Assembly: GCF_003323735.1 (NCBI RefSeq)
Contig: NZ_QOIM01000020.1
Coordinates: 1 to 64,000 of the forward strand
Direction: 5' to 3'
Length of the DNA stretch: 64,000 bases
Origin: Streptomyces reniochalinae
GTDB taxonomy: Bacteria; Actinomycetota; Actinomycetes; Streptomycetales; Streptomycetaceae
The notes beneath the pieces are model-generated. The model did no database searches and was not told the origin of the DNA. It saw only the letters and a list, made by a program, of their open reading frames with translations. A program made the translations under genes and the position numbers. Each line of letters starts with the position of its first letter. Position 1 is the stretch's first letter. Of this stretch, positions 36,817 to 45,927 are shown one piece after another.

Positions 36817-37764
36817 TCACCGGCTGCGGGCCGGTACGCGGCGGGCGGTGCTGCCGGCTCCGTAGAAGGACGGATCCAGTCGGCCGGTCAGGGCCAGGAA
36901 GGTGACGAACGCGCCGGTGACGATCCAGCCGGGCCAGCCCGCGACACCCATGTGCAGGGGGTCCAGCGCTGCCTGCGGATCAGCGAACTGCTTGACCATG
37001 CCGACGCTCACCGAACTCACGAACGCGTGGCCGATGACGGCGGGTACGACCGAGCCGGAGCGCAGCCGCAGCCAGGTGAAGACCGGCAGTATGAGCAGGC
37101 AGCTCGCCAGCATGGCGGGCACCGACACGTACCAGGGATGGCCCGGGTACTGGCCGCCCATCAGCAGCGTGGGCATGTGCCACAGGGCGAAGGCCGTGCC
37201 GGTGAGTACGTAGGCCCGTATCAGACTCCGGCGACCGCCGTCCCCGGCGAGGCGCGGGAAAAGATAGCCCTGCCAGCCCAGTTCCTCGCCGAAGAACAGT
37301 GGCAGCGACACCAGCATGTTCAGCACGGCTCCGGCGGCCCACGCGCCGGACCCGCCCCAGTGCACTCCCCCGAACGGGTAGCGGCCGGCGAGCGCACCGA
37401 GGGCAAGGGCGGCGGCGGTGAGGACCGCGGGGACGGCGAAGGCCACCAGGCATGCCCGTGCGGTACGCCCCCAGGGCTTCGGCCACCGCAGGGCGAGGGT
37501 GTCCCGCACCCGTGCGCTGCGCTCGACGCAGCGGACGACGAGGATCGCCGCCAGGGCAGGGGCCACCATCGCGGCCGCGATACACACCTCCTCCAGCGCG
37601 CCGGTCTCCTCGCGTGCGTCGCCACGCCGGTAAGCAGTGGCCAGGAGGGGTGACATGGCCGCCCACATGCCGGCGTAGGCGACGCCGAGGTAGACCAGCA
37701 GGCCGCGCCGGCGGACAACGAGCGGTAAGGACCCGGTTGACGAGGGCCCGGTTGAGAGCGTCAT
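36817..37764 (-). CDS. CPBP-family intramembrane metalloprotease
   Basis: A 315-residue membrane protein with about eight hydrophobic segments. The CPBP (Abi/CAAX-like) motifs are present: EELGWQGYLFPRL (glutamate pair), FALWHMPTLL (His) and VIGHAFVSS (second His). These make up the glutamate/histidine active site of CAAX-type proteases. In bacteria the family is linked to bacteriocin immunity and membrane protein turnover, so the true substrate is open. The ATG at 37764 has no clear ribosome site. It converges on the Lrp gene. Confidence 0.87.
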   Translation of the reverse strand: MTLSTGPSSTGSLPLVVRRRGLLVYLGVAYAGMWAAMSPLLATAYRRGDAREETGALEEVCIAAAMVAPALAAILVVRCVERSARVRDTLALRWPKPWGRTARACLVAFAVPAVLTAAALALGALAGRYPFGGVHWGGSGAWAAGAVLNMLVSLPLFFGEELGWQGYLFPRLAGDGGRRSLIRAYVLTGTAFALWHMPTLLMGGQYPGHPWYVSVPAMLASCLLILPVFTWLRLRSGSVVPAVIGHAFVSSVSVGMVKQFADPQAALDPLHMGVAGWPGWIVTGAFVTFLALTGRLDPSFYGAGSTARRVPARSR

Positions 37765-37892
37765 GACGCCGAGGCTATGGAGCGGCGCACCGGCGACGAA
37801 TCCGGCTGGGGCGCCTGTCGGCGGTGTACGTAGCACCCCGTCCGCGCGAGGCCCTGCCTACTGGACGGGGGCCCGGACGGCCGCCCACGCAC

Positions 37893-38735
37893 TCAGCAGT
37901 GCGGGATCTTCCCGTCCGTGCGGATCTTTTTGAGCGCGTCGAGCGCGCCGTCCAGTGTGCTCACCGGTACCAGCCGCAGCCCCGCGGGCAGCTGGGCGCC
38001 CGCCTCGCCGCACTGCGACTTGGGTACCAGGAAGTAGGTGGCTCCGTCGCGCCGTGCGGCCTGGGTCTTGAGCGGGATGCCGCCGACCGGGCCGACCTCG
38101 CCCTTCCCGTCGATGGTGCCCGTGCCCGCGATGGTGCGGCCACCGGTGAGCCCTCCGGTGCCGGTACCGTCGCCGTCCAGTTTGTCGACGATGCCGAGCG
38201 CGAAGAACAGGCCGGCGCTGGGCCCGCCCACATCGCCGAGGCGCAGCGTGACATCGACGTCGTCCGGGGACCTGTTCAGCTGCCGCAGGGCGGCGGTGAC
38301 GGCCTCGTCCTGGGAGTTCTTCATCTCCTGGGCGATGCGCCGCTCGGCGTCCCGGGTGTCGCCGCCGCCGGGGTAGACGGCCTCCCGGGGCATCACGGCC
38401 CGGTCGTCGCGGAACCAGGAGCGCACCACGTCGGGGAGGCGCACGGTGGCCTCGGGCTGGGTGGCGGCGATGGTCACCGACAGCAGCCGCCCCTTGTCGT
38501 TGCCGTCCTCGCCCCCCGGCCGCGTGCCCTCGACGGAGATGACGGGCTTGCCGCCGCGCTTGCCGAGCACGTTCGCGGTCTCCCCCGGCTGGGCGAGCGA
38601 GTACGGCAGCGGTGCGCACAGCACCACGATGAACAGCAGGACGACGGGCAGCGCGCACAGCGCGAGGACGCGGCCACGGGTCAGCCGCGGGCGCGGGCTG
38701 CCGGGGCCCTGGGTGCGGGGGCTGGATTCGGACAC
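37893..38735 (-). CDS. Membrane-anchored Lon-like (S16) serine protease
   Basis: A 280-residue protein with one N-terminal membrane segment (VLALCALPVVLLFIVVLCAP). The C-terminal S16 domain has the catalytic serine in DVGGPSAGLFFALG and the lysine in GGIPLKTQAARRDGA. Related YlbL proteins have a PDZ domain between anchor and protease; here the middle ~90 residues are shorter and lack a clear PDZ. It should act on the outer face of the membrane and has no ATPase of its own. The start is a GTG after GCGGGGG. Confidence 0.87.
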   Translation of the reverse strand: MSESSPRTQGPGSPRPRLTRGRVLALCALPVVLLFIVVLCAPLPYSLAQPGETANVLGKRGGKPVISVEGTRPGGEDGNDKGRLLSVTIAATQPEATVRLPDVVRSWFRDDRAVMPREAVYPGGGDTRDAERRIAQEMKNSQDEAVTAALRQLNRSPDDVDVTLRLGDVGGPSAGLFFALGIVDKLDGDGTGTGGLTGGRTIAGTGTIDGKGEVGPVGGIPLKTQAARRDGATYFLVPKSQCGEAGAQLPAGLRLVPVSTLDGALDALKKIRTDGKIPHC

Positions 38736-38910
38736 CCCCGCAATCTACCGACTCCGGCAGGGGCGGAGCGCGCGCGGGGCGGCACGGTGCCCTGCCCCCG
38801 GCGACGCGGCGCGCGGCACGGAGGGAAGGACCCCCGGTGACGCAGCGCGGCGCCGCGACTCGGCACAGCCGTGAAGCACAGCGACTCGCACAGCCGAGCA
38901 GCGCAGCCCG

Positions 38911-39555
38911 TCAGCGCAGCGCGTCCGCCACCTGGTTGGCGGCGCGGACGACGCGGTGCCCGATGCGTTCGGGCACCGTCTCGCAGAGCATGACCACGCC
39001 CACGCTGCCCTCGATGCCGCCGACCCCGAGCACGGGGGCGGCGGCACCGCTGGCGCCCGCCTCCAGTTCGCCGTGGGTGAGGACGAACCCGGGCTCCCGT
39101 TCGTCGTCGGGTCTGCGCCCGTCGAGGATCGCCCGGCCCGCGGCCCCCTTGTCGAGGGGGTGGCGGAAGCCGGTGCGGTAGGCCACGTGGTAGTCCGTCC
39201 AGCTCGGCTCGACGACCGCGACCGCCAGTGCCTCGGTGCCGTCGACCAGGGTGAGGTGCGCGGTGGCGCCGACCTCCTCGGCCAGCGCGCGGAGCGCGGG
39301 CAGTGCCGCCTCTCTGACCAGCGGGTGGACCTGTCGTCCGAGGCGGAGCACACCGAGTCCGACGCGGGCCCTGCCGCCCAGGTCGCGGCGGACCAGGGCG
39401 TGTTGTTCCAAGGTGGCGAGCAGCCGGTAGACCACCGTGCGGTTGACGCCGAGCTTGTTGGACAGCTCGGTGACGGTGAGGCCGTGGTCGGTGTCGGCCA
39501 GTAATTTGAGGACACGCAGCCCTCGGTCGAGCGTCTGAGAGGTCTCCGCGGTCAC
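38911..39555 (-). CDS. IclR-family transcriptional regulator
   Basis: A 214-residue regulator with the N-terminal winged helix (RGLRVLKLLADTDHGLTVTE and the recognition part LSNKLGVNRTVVYRLLATLE) and a C-terminal effector domain. The ligand domain (YRTGFRHPLDKGAAGRAIL) matches the family, but at ~214 residues the protein is shorter than the usual ~250. The GTG start follows GGGAGGGGG. No clear target gene is divergent. It may act on distant catabolic genes or on itself. Confidence 0.88.
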   Translation of the reverse strand: MTAETSQTLDRGLRVLKLLADTDHGLTVTELSNKLGVNRTVVYRLLATLEQHALVRRDLGGRARVGLGVLRLGRQVHPLVREAALPALRALAEEVGATAHLTLVDGTEALAVAVVEPSWTDYHVAYRTGFRHPLDKGAAGRAILDGRRPDDEREPGFVLTHGELEAGASGAAAPVLGVGGIEGSVGVVMLCETVPERIGHRVVRAANQVADALR

Positions 39556-39953
39556 GACGCCCCCCTCCCTCGGGTGAGTGACGGCAGCCGCGGATGCCGA
39601 CGCGTGAGGGGCCTCCTCCCCGGCCCCCCGGCCTGGGTCGGCACCCCGAGCGCAGCGCTGGAGGCCGCCGGTCGCGGTGGCACTTGCAAGAGCTGTTCCG
39701 TCACAAGCTGGGCAAGCTGAGTGTCAACGAGTAACCGGCCGCCCGTGGCGGCACCGCCACGGGTCGTGTGTCCGGGGAATGTAGCGAGGCGCACCGCTGA
39801 CCGGAAGAGTCTGTCCAGAATCCGGTCCTCGGGTGCCCGCGTTCGCCGTGAACATCCCGAAAAAGCCGCCCTCGCGGCGTGCGGGAACGGGCTCTCGGGA
39901 GGTACGGAAACGGGCTTTCGGGAGAAAGCGCGGGCCCGATCGGGCAGGGCACG
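39556..39953. other. 398-bp gap with a direct repeat
   Basis: No gene is seen. GGAACGGGCTCTCGGGAG and GGAAACGGGCTTTCGGGAG near 39891 and 39914 are imperfect direct repeats. The rest is typical high-GC spacer between the IclR and helicase genes, which run in the same direction. Confidence 0.5.
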
Positions 39954-41753
39954 CTACTTCATGCGCGTCGCCCACTCGCGGACCTTGGCTATCCGGGCCT
40001 CGATCTGCCCGGCCGTCGCCTCAGCGCTGGGCGGCCCGCCGCAGACGCGGCGCAGCTCGGTGTGGACGACACCGTGCGGCTTGCCGCTCTGGTGGACGTA
40101 GGCGCCGACGAGGGTGTTGAGCTGTTTCCGCTTCTCCAGCAGTTCCTTGTGCGTGACGACGGGGCGCTGCTCCGCGGGCTTCTCCAGCAGGTCGGCCTCG
40201 CTGTCCGGCTTCTTCCTGCTGTGCGCGATCTGCCGCGCCTGCCGCTTCTGGAGCAGCATCTGCACCTGGTCGGGCTCCAGCAGTCCGGGGATGCCGAGGT
40301 AGTCCTGCTCCTCCTCGCTGCCCGGGTGCGCCTGCATGCCGAACTCGGCGCCGTCGTACATCACCCGGTCGAAGACGGCGTCGGACTCCAGCGCCTCGAA
40401 GGGCAGCTGGTCCTGCTCCCCGGTGTCCTCGTCCTTCTCCTGCTCGGCCTCCTTGAGCAGGTCGGCCTCTTCGGCGTAGGGGTCGTCCTCGGTGTCCTTC
40501 TTGGGCTTGTCGAGGACGTGGTCGCGCTCGACCTCCATCTCGTTCGCGAAGGTCAGCAGCGTGGGGATCGTCGGCACGAAGACCGAGGCGGTCTCGCCGC
40601 GCCGCCGGGAGCGGACGAAGCGGCCGACGGCCTGCGCGAAGAACAGCGGCGTGGAGACGGTCGTCGCGTACACCCCGACCGCGAGGCGTGGCACGTCGAC
40701 GCCCTCGGAGACCATGCGGACGGCGACCATCCACTGGTCCGTGGAGTGCCGGAAGTCCTCGATGCGTTGCGAAGCCCCCGTGTCGTCGGACAGGACGACG
40801 GTGGGCCGGCTTCCGGTGATCTCGCGCAGCAGCTTGGCGTAGGCGCGGGCCTGGTCCTGGTCGGAGGCGATGACCAGGCCGCCGGCGTCGGGCACCGCCT
40901 TGCGGACCTCGCTCAGCCGGTGGTCGGCCGCGCGCAGCACCGCGGGCATCCACTCGCCGCGCGGGTCGAGCGCGGTGCGCCAGGCCTGGGAGACGGCGTC
41001 CTTGGTCATCGGCTCGCCGAGCCGCGCCTCGATCTCGTCCCCCGCCTTGGTGCGCCAGCGCATGTTGCCGCTGTAGGAGAGGAAGATGACCGGCCGTACG
41101 ACGCCGTTGGCGAGCGCGTCGCCGTAGCCGTAGGTGTAGTCGGCCACCGAGCGGCGCACCCCGTCGCCGTCCTCGGCGTACTCGACGAACGGGATCGGGT
41201 TGGTGTCCGAGCGGAAGGGCGTGCCGGTCAGTGCCAGGCGCCGGGTCGCCGGCTCGAACGCCTCCAGGCACGCCTCGCCCCAGGAGCGGCTGTCACCGGC
41301 GTGGTGGATCTCGTCGAGGATGACGAGGGTCTTGCGCTGTTCGACGCGGTTGCGGTGCAGCATGGGCCGCACTCCGACGCCCGCGTAGGTGACGGCGACC
41401 CCGTGGTACTCCTTGCTCAGCGGCCCCGCGCTGTAGTCGGGGTCCAGCTTGATCCCCACGCGCGCCGCCGCCTCGGCCCACTGCTTCTTCAGGTGCTCGG
41501 TCGGCGCGACGACGGTCACCTGCTGCACGACGTGGTGGTGCAGCAGCCAGGAGGCGAGCGTCAGCGCGAACGTGGTCTTGCCCGCGCCCGGGGTCGCGAC
41601 CGCCAGGAAGTCGCGCGGCTGCCGCTCCAGGTACGCGTCCATCGCCGCCTGCTGCCAGGCCCGCAGCTTGTTGGCCGTGCCCCAGGGGGCCCGGCCCGGG
41701 AAGGCGGGTGACAGGTGCGTGTTGTTGCTGGGGGTGGTGGGGGTGGTAGTCAC
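39954..41753 (-). CDS. Superfamily 2 DEAD/DEAH-type helicase
   Basis: A 599-residue ATP-dependent nucleic-acid translocase. Motifs in order: Q-like LRAWQQAAMDAYL, Walker A ATPGAGKTT, VVAPTEHLKKQW, DEIHHAGD (motif II), LALTGTPFRSD (motif III), and motif VI in AQAVGRFVRSRRRGE. A ~200-residue Glu/Lys-rich C-terminal part follows. The fold is closer to the UvrB/RecG-like restriction-type SF2 enzymes than to RNA helicases. The GTG at 41753 is chosen because GGAG precedes it; a GTG 12 codons earlier has no site. Confidence 0.9.
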   Translation of the reverse strand: MTTTPTTPSNNTHLSPAFPGRAPWGTANKLRAWQQAAMDAYLERQPRDFLAVATPGAGKTTFALTLASWLLHHHVVQQVTVVAPTEHLKKQWAEAAARVGIKLDPDYSAGPLSKEYHGVAVTYAGVGVRPMLHRNRVEQRKTLVILDEIHHAGDSRSWGEACLEAFEPATRRLALTGTPFRSDTNPIPFVEYAEDGDGVRRSVADYTYGYGDALANGVVRPVIFLSYSGNMRWRTKAGDEIEARLGEPMTKDAVSQAWRTALDPRGEWMPAVLRAADHRLSEVRKAVPDAGGLVIASDQDQARAYAKLLREITGSRPTVVLSDDTGASQRIEDFRHSTDQWMVAVRMVSEGVDVPRLAVGVYATTVSTPLFFAQAVGRFVRSRRRGETASVFVPTIPTLLTFANEMEVERDHVLDKPKKDTEDDPYAEEADLLKEAEQEKDEDTGEQDQLPFEALESDAVFDRVMYDGAEFGMQAHPGSEEEQDYLGIPGLLEPDQVQMLLQKRQARQIAHSRKKPDSEADLLEKPAEQRPVVTHKELLEKRKQLNTLVGAYVHQSGKPHGVVHTELRRVCGGPPSAEATAGQIEARIAKVREWATRMK

Positions 41754-41835
41754 GGTCTCCGGGGCGACGGGTGCGGGTACGGGCGGCACGGCGGCCGCCG
41801 GCTCGGCGGCCGGCGGGGCGTGGCCGTCCGCAACC

Positions 41836-42369
41836 CTACCGGGGGCGCGGGGTGTCCTGGCCGGCTGCCGGGGGCTGTGACCAACGTCCCGCCAGCCACA
41901 CCCCGGGGCCCTCCGCCAGGCAGCGCCTGAGCGCCGCCCCGCTGCTGGGCACCATGGTGCCGGGGAGCTCGCCGGTGGACACCCAGCGGACCGCCGCGTG
42001 CTTGTCCGGCTCCCGGTTGCACGGTTCGCCGCGCCAGCGGTGCGCCTCGAAGACGACGACGAGGTAGCCGTTCGGGGCCTCCACGCCCCACGGTCCGTGG
42101 ACGACGTGGGCGAGACTCAGGTCTTCCGGCGCCACCGTGAGCCCGGTCTCCTCCCACAGTTCGCGCACGGCGGTGCGGGTCACCGGTTCGCCCGGTTCGC
42201 TCTTGCCGGTGGGCAGGTCCCACAGGCCCTGCCCGAACTTCGCCGCGGGGCCGCGTTCGAGCAGGAGGACACGTCCGGCGGCACGGTCGTGCACGACGAC
42301 GGCAGCGGCCAGCAACGTCATGGCCCCCAGGGCGGGTTCCAGTCCTTCCGGTCGGGCGGGGAGTGCCAC
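41836..42369 (-). CDS. NUDIX hydrolase
   Basis: A 177-residue pyrophosphohydrolase. The NUDIX box is GKSEPGEPVTRTAVRELWEE followed by TGL, with all catalytic Glu residues present. It acts on a nucleoside diphosphate linked to another moiety; the precise substrate is not deducible. AGGAAAGGA lies ahead of the GTG at 42369, which is the best start. A later ATG at 42321 is an alternative. It is upstream of the helicase gene with an 82-bp gap. Confidence 0.9.
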   Translation of the reverse strand: MALPARPEGLEPALGAMTLLAAAVVVHDRAAGRVLLLERGPAAKFGQGLWDLPTGKSEPGEPVTRTAVRELWEETGLTVAPEDLSLAHVVHGPWGVEAPNGYLVVVFEAHRWRGEPCNREPDKHAAVRWVSTGELPGTMVPSSGAALRRCLAEGPGVWLAGRWSQPPAAGQDTPRPR

Positions 42370-42709
42370 GGGGTGTCCTTTCCTCCGGTGCTCGGTGTCC
42401 GGTGTCCCGGGGCGGCGGGCGCCGCGCTCCTCGGTGAGTGATTGTCCCGGAAACCGGACTGCCCCGGGCGGGGCCGGAGGGACCGGGCGGAGCCGGGGTG
42501 ACCGGGGCCGGCCCCCGTCACCCCCCGCCTCGCGTTCGTGCGCGCGCGGTTGTGTGCGGTTCCGGGGGGAGTTGGTGAAGGAGGGGCAACCCTGCGGCCG
42601 CCTCGTGTGTCTCATGTATGAACGACCATCGCACCGGTCCCGGCCCGTCCCCGCAGGCAACACCCGCTTACTGCGCCGGGGGTTCGGAGCGTCCGACCAA
42701 GGAGGACAC
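42370..42709. other. Divergent intergenic region, NUDIX to FG-GAP gene
   Basis: This 340-bp region is promoter space for two divergent genes. Pyrimidine/purine-rich runs (GGGCGGAGCCGGGG) are common. I see no operator with good symmetry. AAGGAGG just before 42710 is a textbook ribosome site for the FG-GAP gene. Confidence 0.5.
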
Positions 42710-44176
42710 GTGCTCCACCGCAGCAAAGCCACAGCCACGGCCACCGTCGCCCGCGCCATCGGGGTGACGGCCGTGCTGCTGGCAGGCACCACCGCCGTGG
42801 CGGTACCGGCCTACGCGGCACCCGCCGCGGCGGCCGACGACAGCGCCGCGGCCGCGTCCGGGGCCGCCGCGCCGAAGGCGGACTTCGACGGGGACGGATA
42901 CGCGGACACCGTCAGCGGCGCCCCGAAGGCGACCGTCGGGGGCAAGCAGTACGCGGGCTATCTCACCGTGACCTACGGCTCGGCCAAGGGCACGAGCACC
43001 ACGAAGCGGCAGCTCTTCAGCGCCAACAGCGAGGCCGTGCCCGGCAGCGTGGAGGACTACGGGAACTTCGGCGGCCAGACCGCCGCCCGCGACTTCGACG
43101 GGGACGGCGTCACCGACCTGGCCGTCGCGGGCGGCGGGGGCGCCGTCATCCTGTGGGGCGAGAAGGGCAAGGGCCTGACCGGCGGCACCAAGGTCTCCGC
43201 CGACGGCGGCGCCCAGCTGGCCGCCGGCGACTTCGACGGCGACAAGAAGCCGGACCTGGCCCTGGCGGGCGGACAGTTCGACGACACGGTGGAGGTGCTC
43301 TACGGCGGCTTCACCCGGGAGGGCAAGCCCGCCAGGACCGGCCAGGTGAAGACCGGCCACACCTTCGCGCCCACCTCGCTGACGGCGGGTGACGTCACCG
43401 GAGACGGCGCGGACGACCTCGTCACCACGCACGCGTTCGAGGAGATGTCCGAGTCCAGCGAGTTCTACACGGGCTCCAAGGACGGCCTCGTCGACAAGGC
43501 GAAGGACGTGGACGACGCGGAGACCGCCGTGATCGCCGACGTGAACAAGGACGGCTTCGGCGACCTGGTGATCCGTACCGTCCCCGGCGGCGTGGTGGAG
43601 GACCTGCCGCACGACCACGGCACCGTCAAGGTCCTCTACGGCTCCGCGCAGGGCCCGAGCACCGAGAAGACCACCACCCTCACCCAGAACAGCCCGGGCG
43701 TGCCCGGCGCCAACGAGGAGGGCGACGAGTTCGGCAAGGCGCTGGCCGCGGGCGACGTCAACGGTGACGGGTACGCGGACATCGCCGTCGGCGTGCCCGG
43801 TGAGGACATCGGCAGCGGCGCGGCGGGCAAGGACACCGGCGCGGTCGTCCAGCTGCTGGGCGGCAAGAACGGCCTGACGGGCACCGGCGCGAAGAACTGG
43901 GACCAGGGCAGCGCGGGCGTGCCCGGTGCCGTGGAGGCCGGGGACCGCTTCGGCGCGGCGCTGGGCTTCGGCGACACCGACAACGACGGCCGTGACGACC
44001 TCGCGATCGGCGCCCCGGGCGAGGACGGCGACGCCTCGGCCACCGACGCGGGCGCGGTGTGGGTGCTGCGGGGCGCCGACGGCGGCCTGACGGCCGACGG
44101 CGTCGTCTCCTACGGTCCGAAGACGCTCGGTGGCCCCGAGAAGGGCTCCGGGCTGGGTTCCGCCTTCTCCCGCTGA
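42710..44176 (+). CDS. Secreted FG-GAP/VCBS repeat beta-propeller protein
   Basis: A 488-residue exported protein. The signal peptide ends at AYA-AP near residue 36. The mature part is a series of FG-GAP blades, each with a calcium-binding loop such as DFDGDGYAD, DFDGDGVTD, DFDGDKKPD, DVTGDGADD, DVNKDGFGD, DVNGDGYAD and DTDNDGRDD. Seven such loops fit a seven-bladed integrin-like propeller. It has no anchor and is expected in the cell wall or medium. The role is unknown; adhesion or matrix binding is likely. GGAGG lies 5 bases before the GTG start. Confidence 0.92.
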   Translation: MLHRSKATATATVARAIGVTAVLLAGTTAVAVPAYAAPAAAADDSAAAASGAAAPKADFDGDGYADTVSGAPKATVGGKQYAGYLTVTYGSAKGTSTTKRQLFSANSEAVPGSVEDYGNFGGQTAARDFDGDGVTDLAVAGGGGAVILWGEKGKGLTGGTKVSADGGAQLAAGDFDGDKKPDLALAGGQFDDTVEVLYGGFTREGKPARTGQVKTGHTFAPTSLTAGDVTGDGADDLVTTHAFEEMSESSEFYTGSKDGLVDKAKDVDDAETAVIADVNKDGFGDLVIRTVPGGVVEDLPHDHGTVKVLYGSAQGPSTEKTTTLTQNSPGVPGANEEGDEFGKALAAGDVNGDGYADIAVGVPGEDIGSGAAGKDTGAVVQLLGGKNGLTGTGAKNWDQGSAGVPGAVEAGDRFGAALGFGDTDNDGRDDLAIGAPGEDGDASATDAGAVWVLRGADGGLTADGVVSYGPKTLGGPEKGSGLGSAFSR

Positions 44177-44223
44177 CCGCGGGTATCGCTCGGCACCGGG
44201 CACCACGCCCCTCCGAGACGGCT

Positions 44224-44293
44224 CGGGTGTCCCCGTAGGCGGGACACCCGGGTGCCGGGGCCCGACCTCCTCGAGGTCGGGCCCCGGCTTTTT
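44224..44293 (+). terminator. Double hairpin with T-run after the FG-GAP gene
   Basis: A first stem (CGGGTGTCCC / GGGACACCCG, 10 bp, 44224-44250) is followed by a 15-bp perfect stem (GCCGGGGCCCGACCT with its complement, 44254-44288) and TTTTT (44289-44293). It is one of the few terminators here with a proper T-run. Confidence 0.95.
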
Positions 44294-44452
44294 CCGCGTT
44301 CAACTGCGCGTGGCGCGGGAGTTACTGAGGTGGCGTCACCTTACGGGTGAGGTCGCGGCGGCGCACCGCGAAGTCGTTGTCATGTCCCAACCACGTCGGT
44401 ACTGTGACGGGCTCAGGCGCCTCAGCTCCCTCCCCCCACAACAGGAGCAGCC

Positions 44453-45574
44453 ATGTCCCCTCAGTCCCCTCACCTTCATGTCCGACGGCGCGGCCGGCTG
44501 AGCGTCGCCGCCCTCTCCGTCGCCGCCGCCGCGGCCCTCCTGGTCACCGGGGTCGGCGGCCAGTCGGCCACCGCCAGACCATCCGACGGCAGCGGCCCCT
44601 CCATGAACGAGTCGTTCACCGACGCCGCCGAGGAGTACGGCGTCCCGCGCGACCTGCTGGCCGCCGTCGGCTACGGCGAGACCCACTTCGACGGCCACGA
44701 CGGCAAGCCCAGCCAGGCGGGCGGGTACGGCGTGATGCACCTGGTCAGCAACCCCACCAGACACACGCTGGAGAAGGCCGCGCAGCTCACGGGCGAGCCC
44801 GTCTCCGAGCTCCGCGAGGACACCGACGCCAACATCCACGGCGGCGCCGCCGTGCTGCGCGCCTACGCCGACAAGCTGGACATGAGCGCCAAGGAACGCC
44901 ACGACGTGGACGCCTGGTACCCGGCCGTCGCCCGCTACGGCGGCGCCTCGGGCGCGACCGCGAAGCTGTACGCCGACACCGTCTACGACCTGCTGGAAGA
45001 CGGCGTGCGCGGCACAGGCCCCGGCGGCGAGAAGATCACGGTGGCGGCTCGCGACGTCCACCCCGACAAGGGCACCGCCGGCGCGTCGGCGCCCGCGGCG
45101 AAGAGCCCCGACTACCCCGACGCCACCTGGACCCCCGCCGACCCCGCCAACTACCGCGCGGGCCGCGCCGAGACGCTCGACAAGATCGTCATTCACGTGA
45201 CCCAGGGCTCCTACGCGGGCTCCATCAGCTGGTTCCAGAACCCCGAGGCCAAGGTCAGCGCCCACTACGTCGTGCGCTCCTCCGACGGCGACGTCACCCA
45301 GATGGTGCGCGACGCGGACACCGCCTACCACGCCAGGAGCGCCAACGCCTCCGCGCTGGGCATCGAGCACGAGGGCTACGTCGACGATCCGTCCTGGTTC
45401 ACCGACGCCATGTACCGCTCCTCCGCGAAGCTGACCCGCCACCTCGCCGACAAGCACGGCATCCCGCTGGACCGGGAGCACATCATCGGCCACAGCGAAG
45501 CGCCCGGCAACGACCACACCGACCCGGGCAAGTACTGGGACTGGGACGCCTACATGAAACTGGTCAAGGGCTGA
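44453..45574 (+). CDS. Secreted N-acetylmuramoyl-L-alanine amidase (Amidase_2)
   Basis: A 373-residue exported peptidoglycan hydrolase. The signal peptide (RRRGRLSVAALSVAAAAALL) is followed by a helical N-terminal region (~45-185) with a lysozyme-like EYGVPRDLLAAVGYGETHFDG segment. The amidase domain (~240-370) has the first zinc His in KIVIHVTQG, further ligands and catalytic residues in TAYHA and HIIGHSEAPGNDHTDPGKYWDW. It cuts the bond between MurNAc and the stem peptide. AGGAG precedes the ATG. A 15-bp hairpin follows the stop. Confidence 0.93.
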   Translation: MSPQSPHLHVRRRGRLSVAALSVAAAAALLVTGVGGQSATARPSDGSGPSMNESFTDAAEEYGVPRDLLAAVGYGETHFDGHDGKPSQAGGYGVMHLVSNPTRHTLEKAAQLTGEPVSELREDTDANIHGGAAVLRAYADKLDMSAKERHDVDAWYPAVARYGGASGATAKLYADTVYDLLEDGVRGTGPGGEKITVAARDVHPDKGTAGASAPAAKSPDYPDATWTPADPANYRAGRAETLDKIVIHVTQGSYAGSISWFQNPEAKVSAHYVVRSSDGDVTQMVRDADTAYHARSANASALGIEHEGYVDDPSWFTDAMYRSSAKLTRHLADKHGIPLDREHIIGHSEAPGNDHTDPGKYWDWDAYMKLVKG

Positions 45575-45577
45575 GAA

Positions 45578-45611
45578 CCGCGGGGACCCGGCTCGTGCCG
45601 GGTCCCCGCGG
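45578..45611 (+). terminator. 15-bp perfect stem after the amidase
   Basis: CCGCGGGGACCCGGC and its exact complement enclose TCGT, four bases after the stop codon. Confidence 0.9.
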
Positions 45612-45639
45612 CGCTCGACCCGGCGCCGGCGCCAGCGCC

Positions 45640-45855
45640 CTAGGGAGTGTCTTCCCAGTAGCGGCGTCCGCCCGGAGGGCGGGCCTGGCGGTGTCTGGTG
45701 CGTGCGCTCGCAAGGCGGAGGAGGGAGTCCCTGCGTGGGGGCACCTCCCGGGGCGAGCGAAGCCGAGCCCTGGGGGAAGCGGCGACCGACGACAACGCCG
45801 CGAGCGTGCGTGCCAGACACCGCCAGGCAGGCGGGACTTTGACGACACGACCTAG
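45640..45855. mobile_element. 216-bp miniature inverted-repeat element, copy 2
   Basis: The sequence has the same length and orientation as the element at 29919-30134 and differs at 6 of 216 positions. It is flanked by CTAG at both ends. It lies between the amidase terminator and the MFS gene, ending 72 bp before the MFS start, so it may carry or separate that gene's promoter. No coding capacity is evident. Confidence 0.9.
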
Positions 45856-45927
45856 GACCGGGGAACGAGCGGGCGTCGACCCATCGGCAGGTGCCGGGCG
45901 ACGGGCCGGGCGCCTACCGTAGGGCGC

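Noticed and set aside
39879..41711. A 610-residue plus-strand frame opposite the helicase
   Set aside because: Composition is typical of antisense frames, whereas the minus strand carries all SF2 helicase motifs in order.
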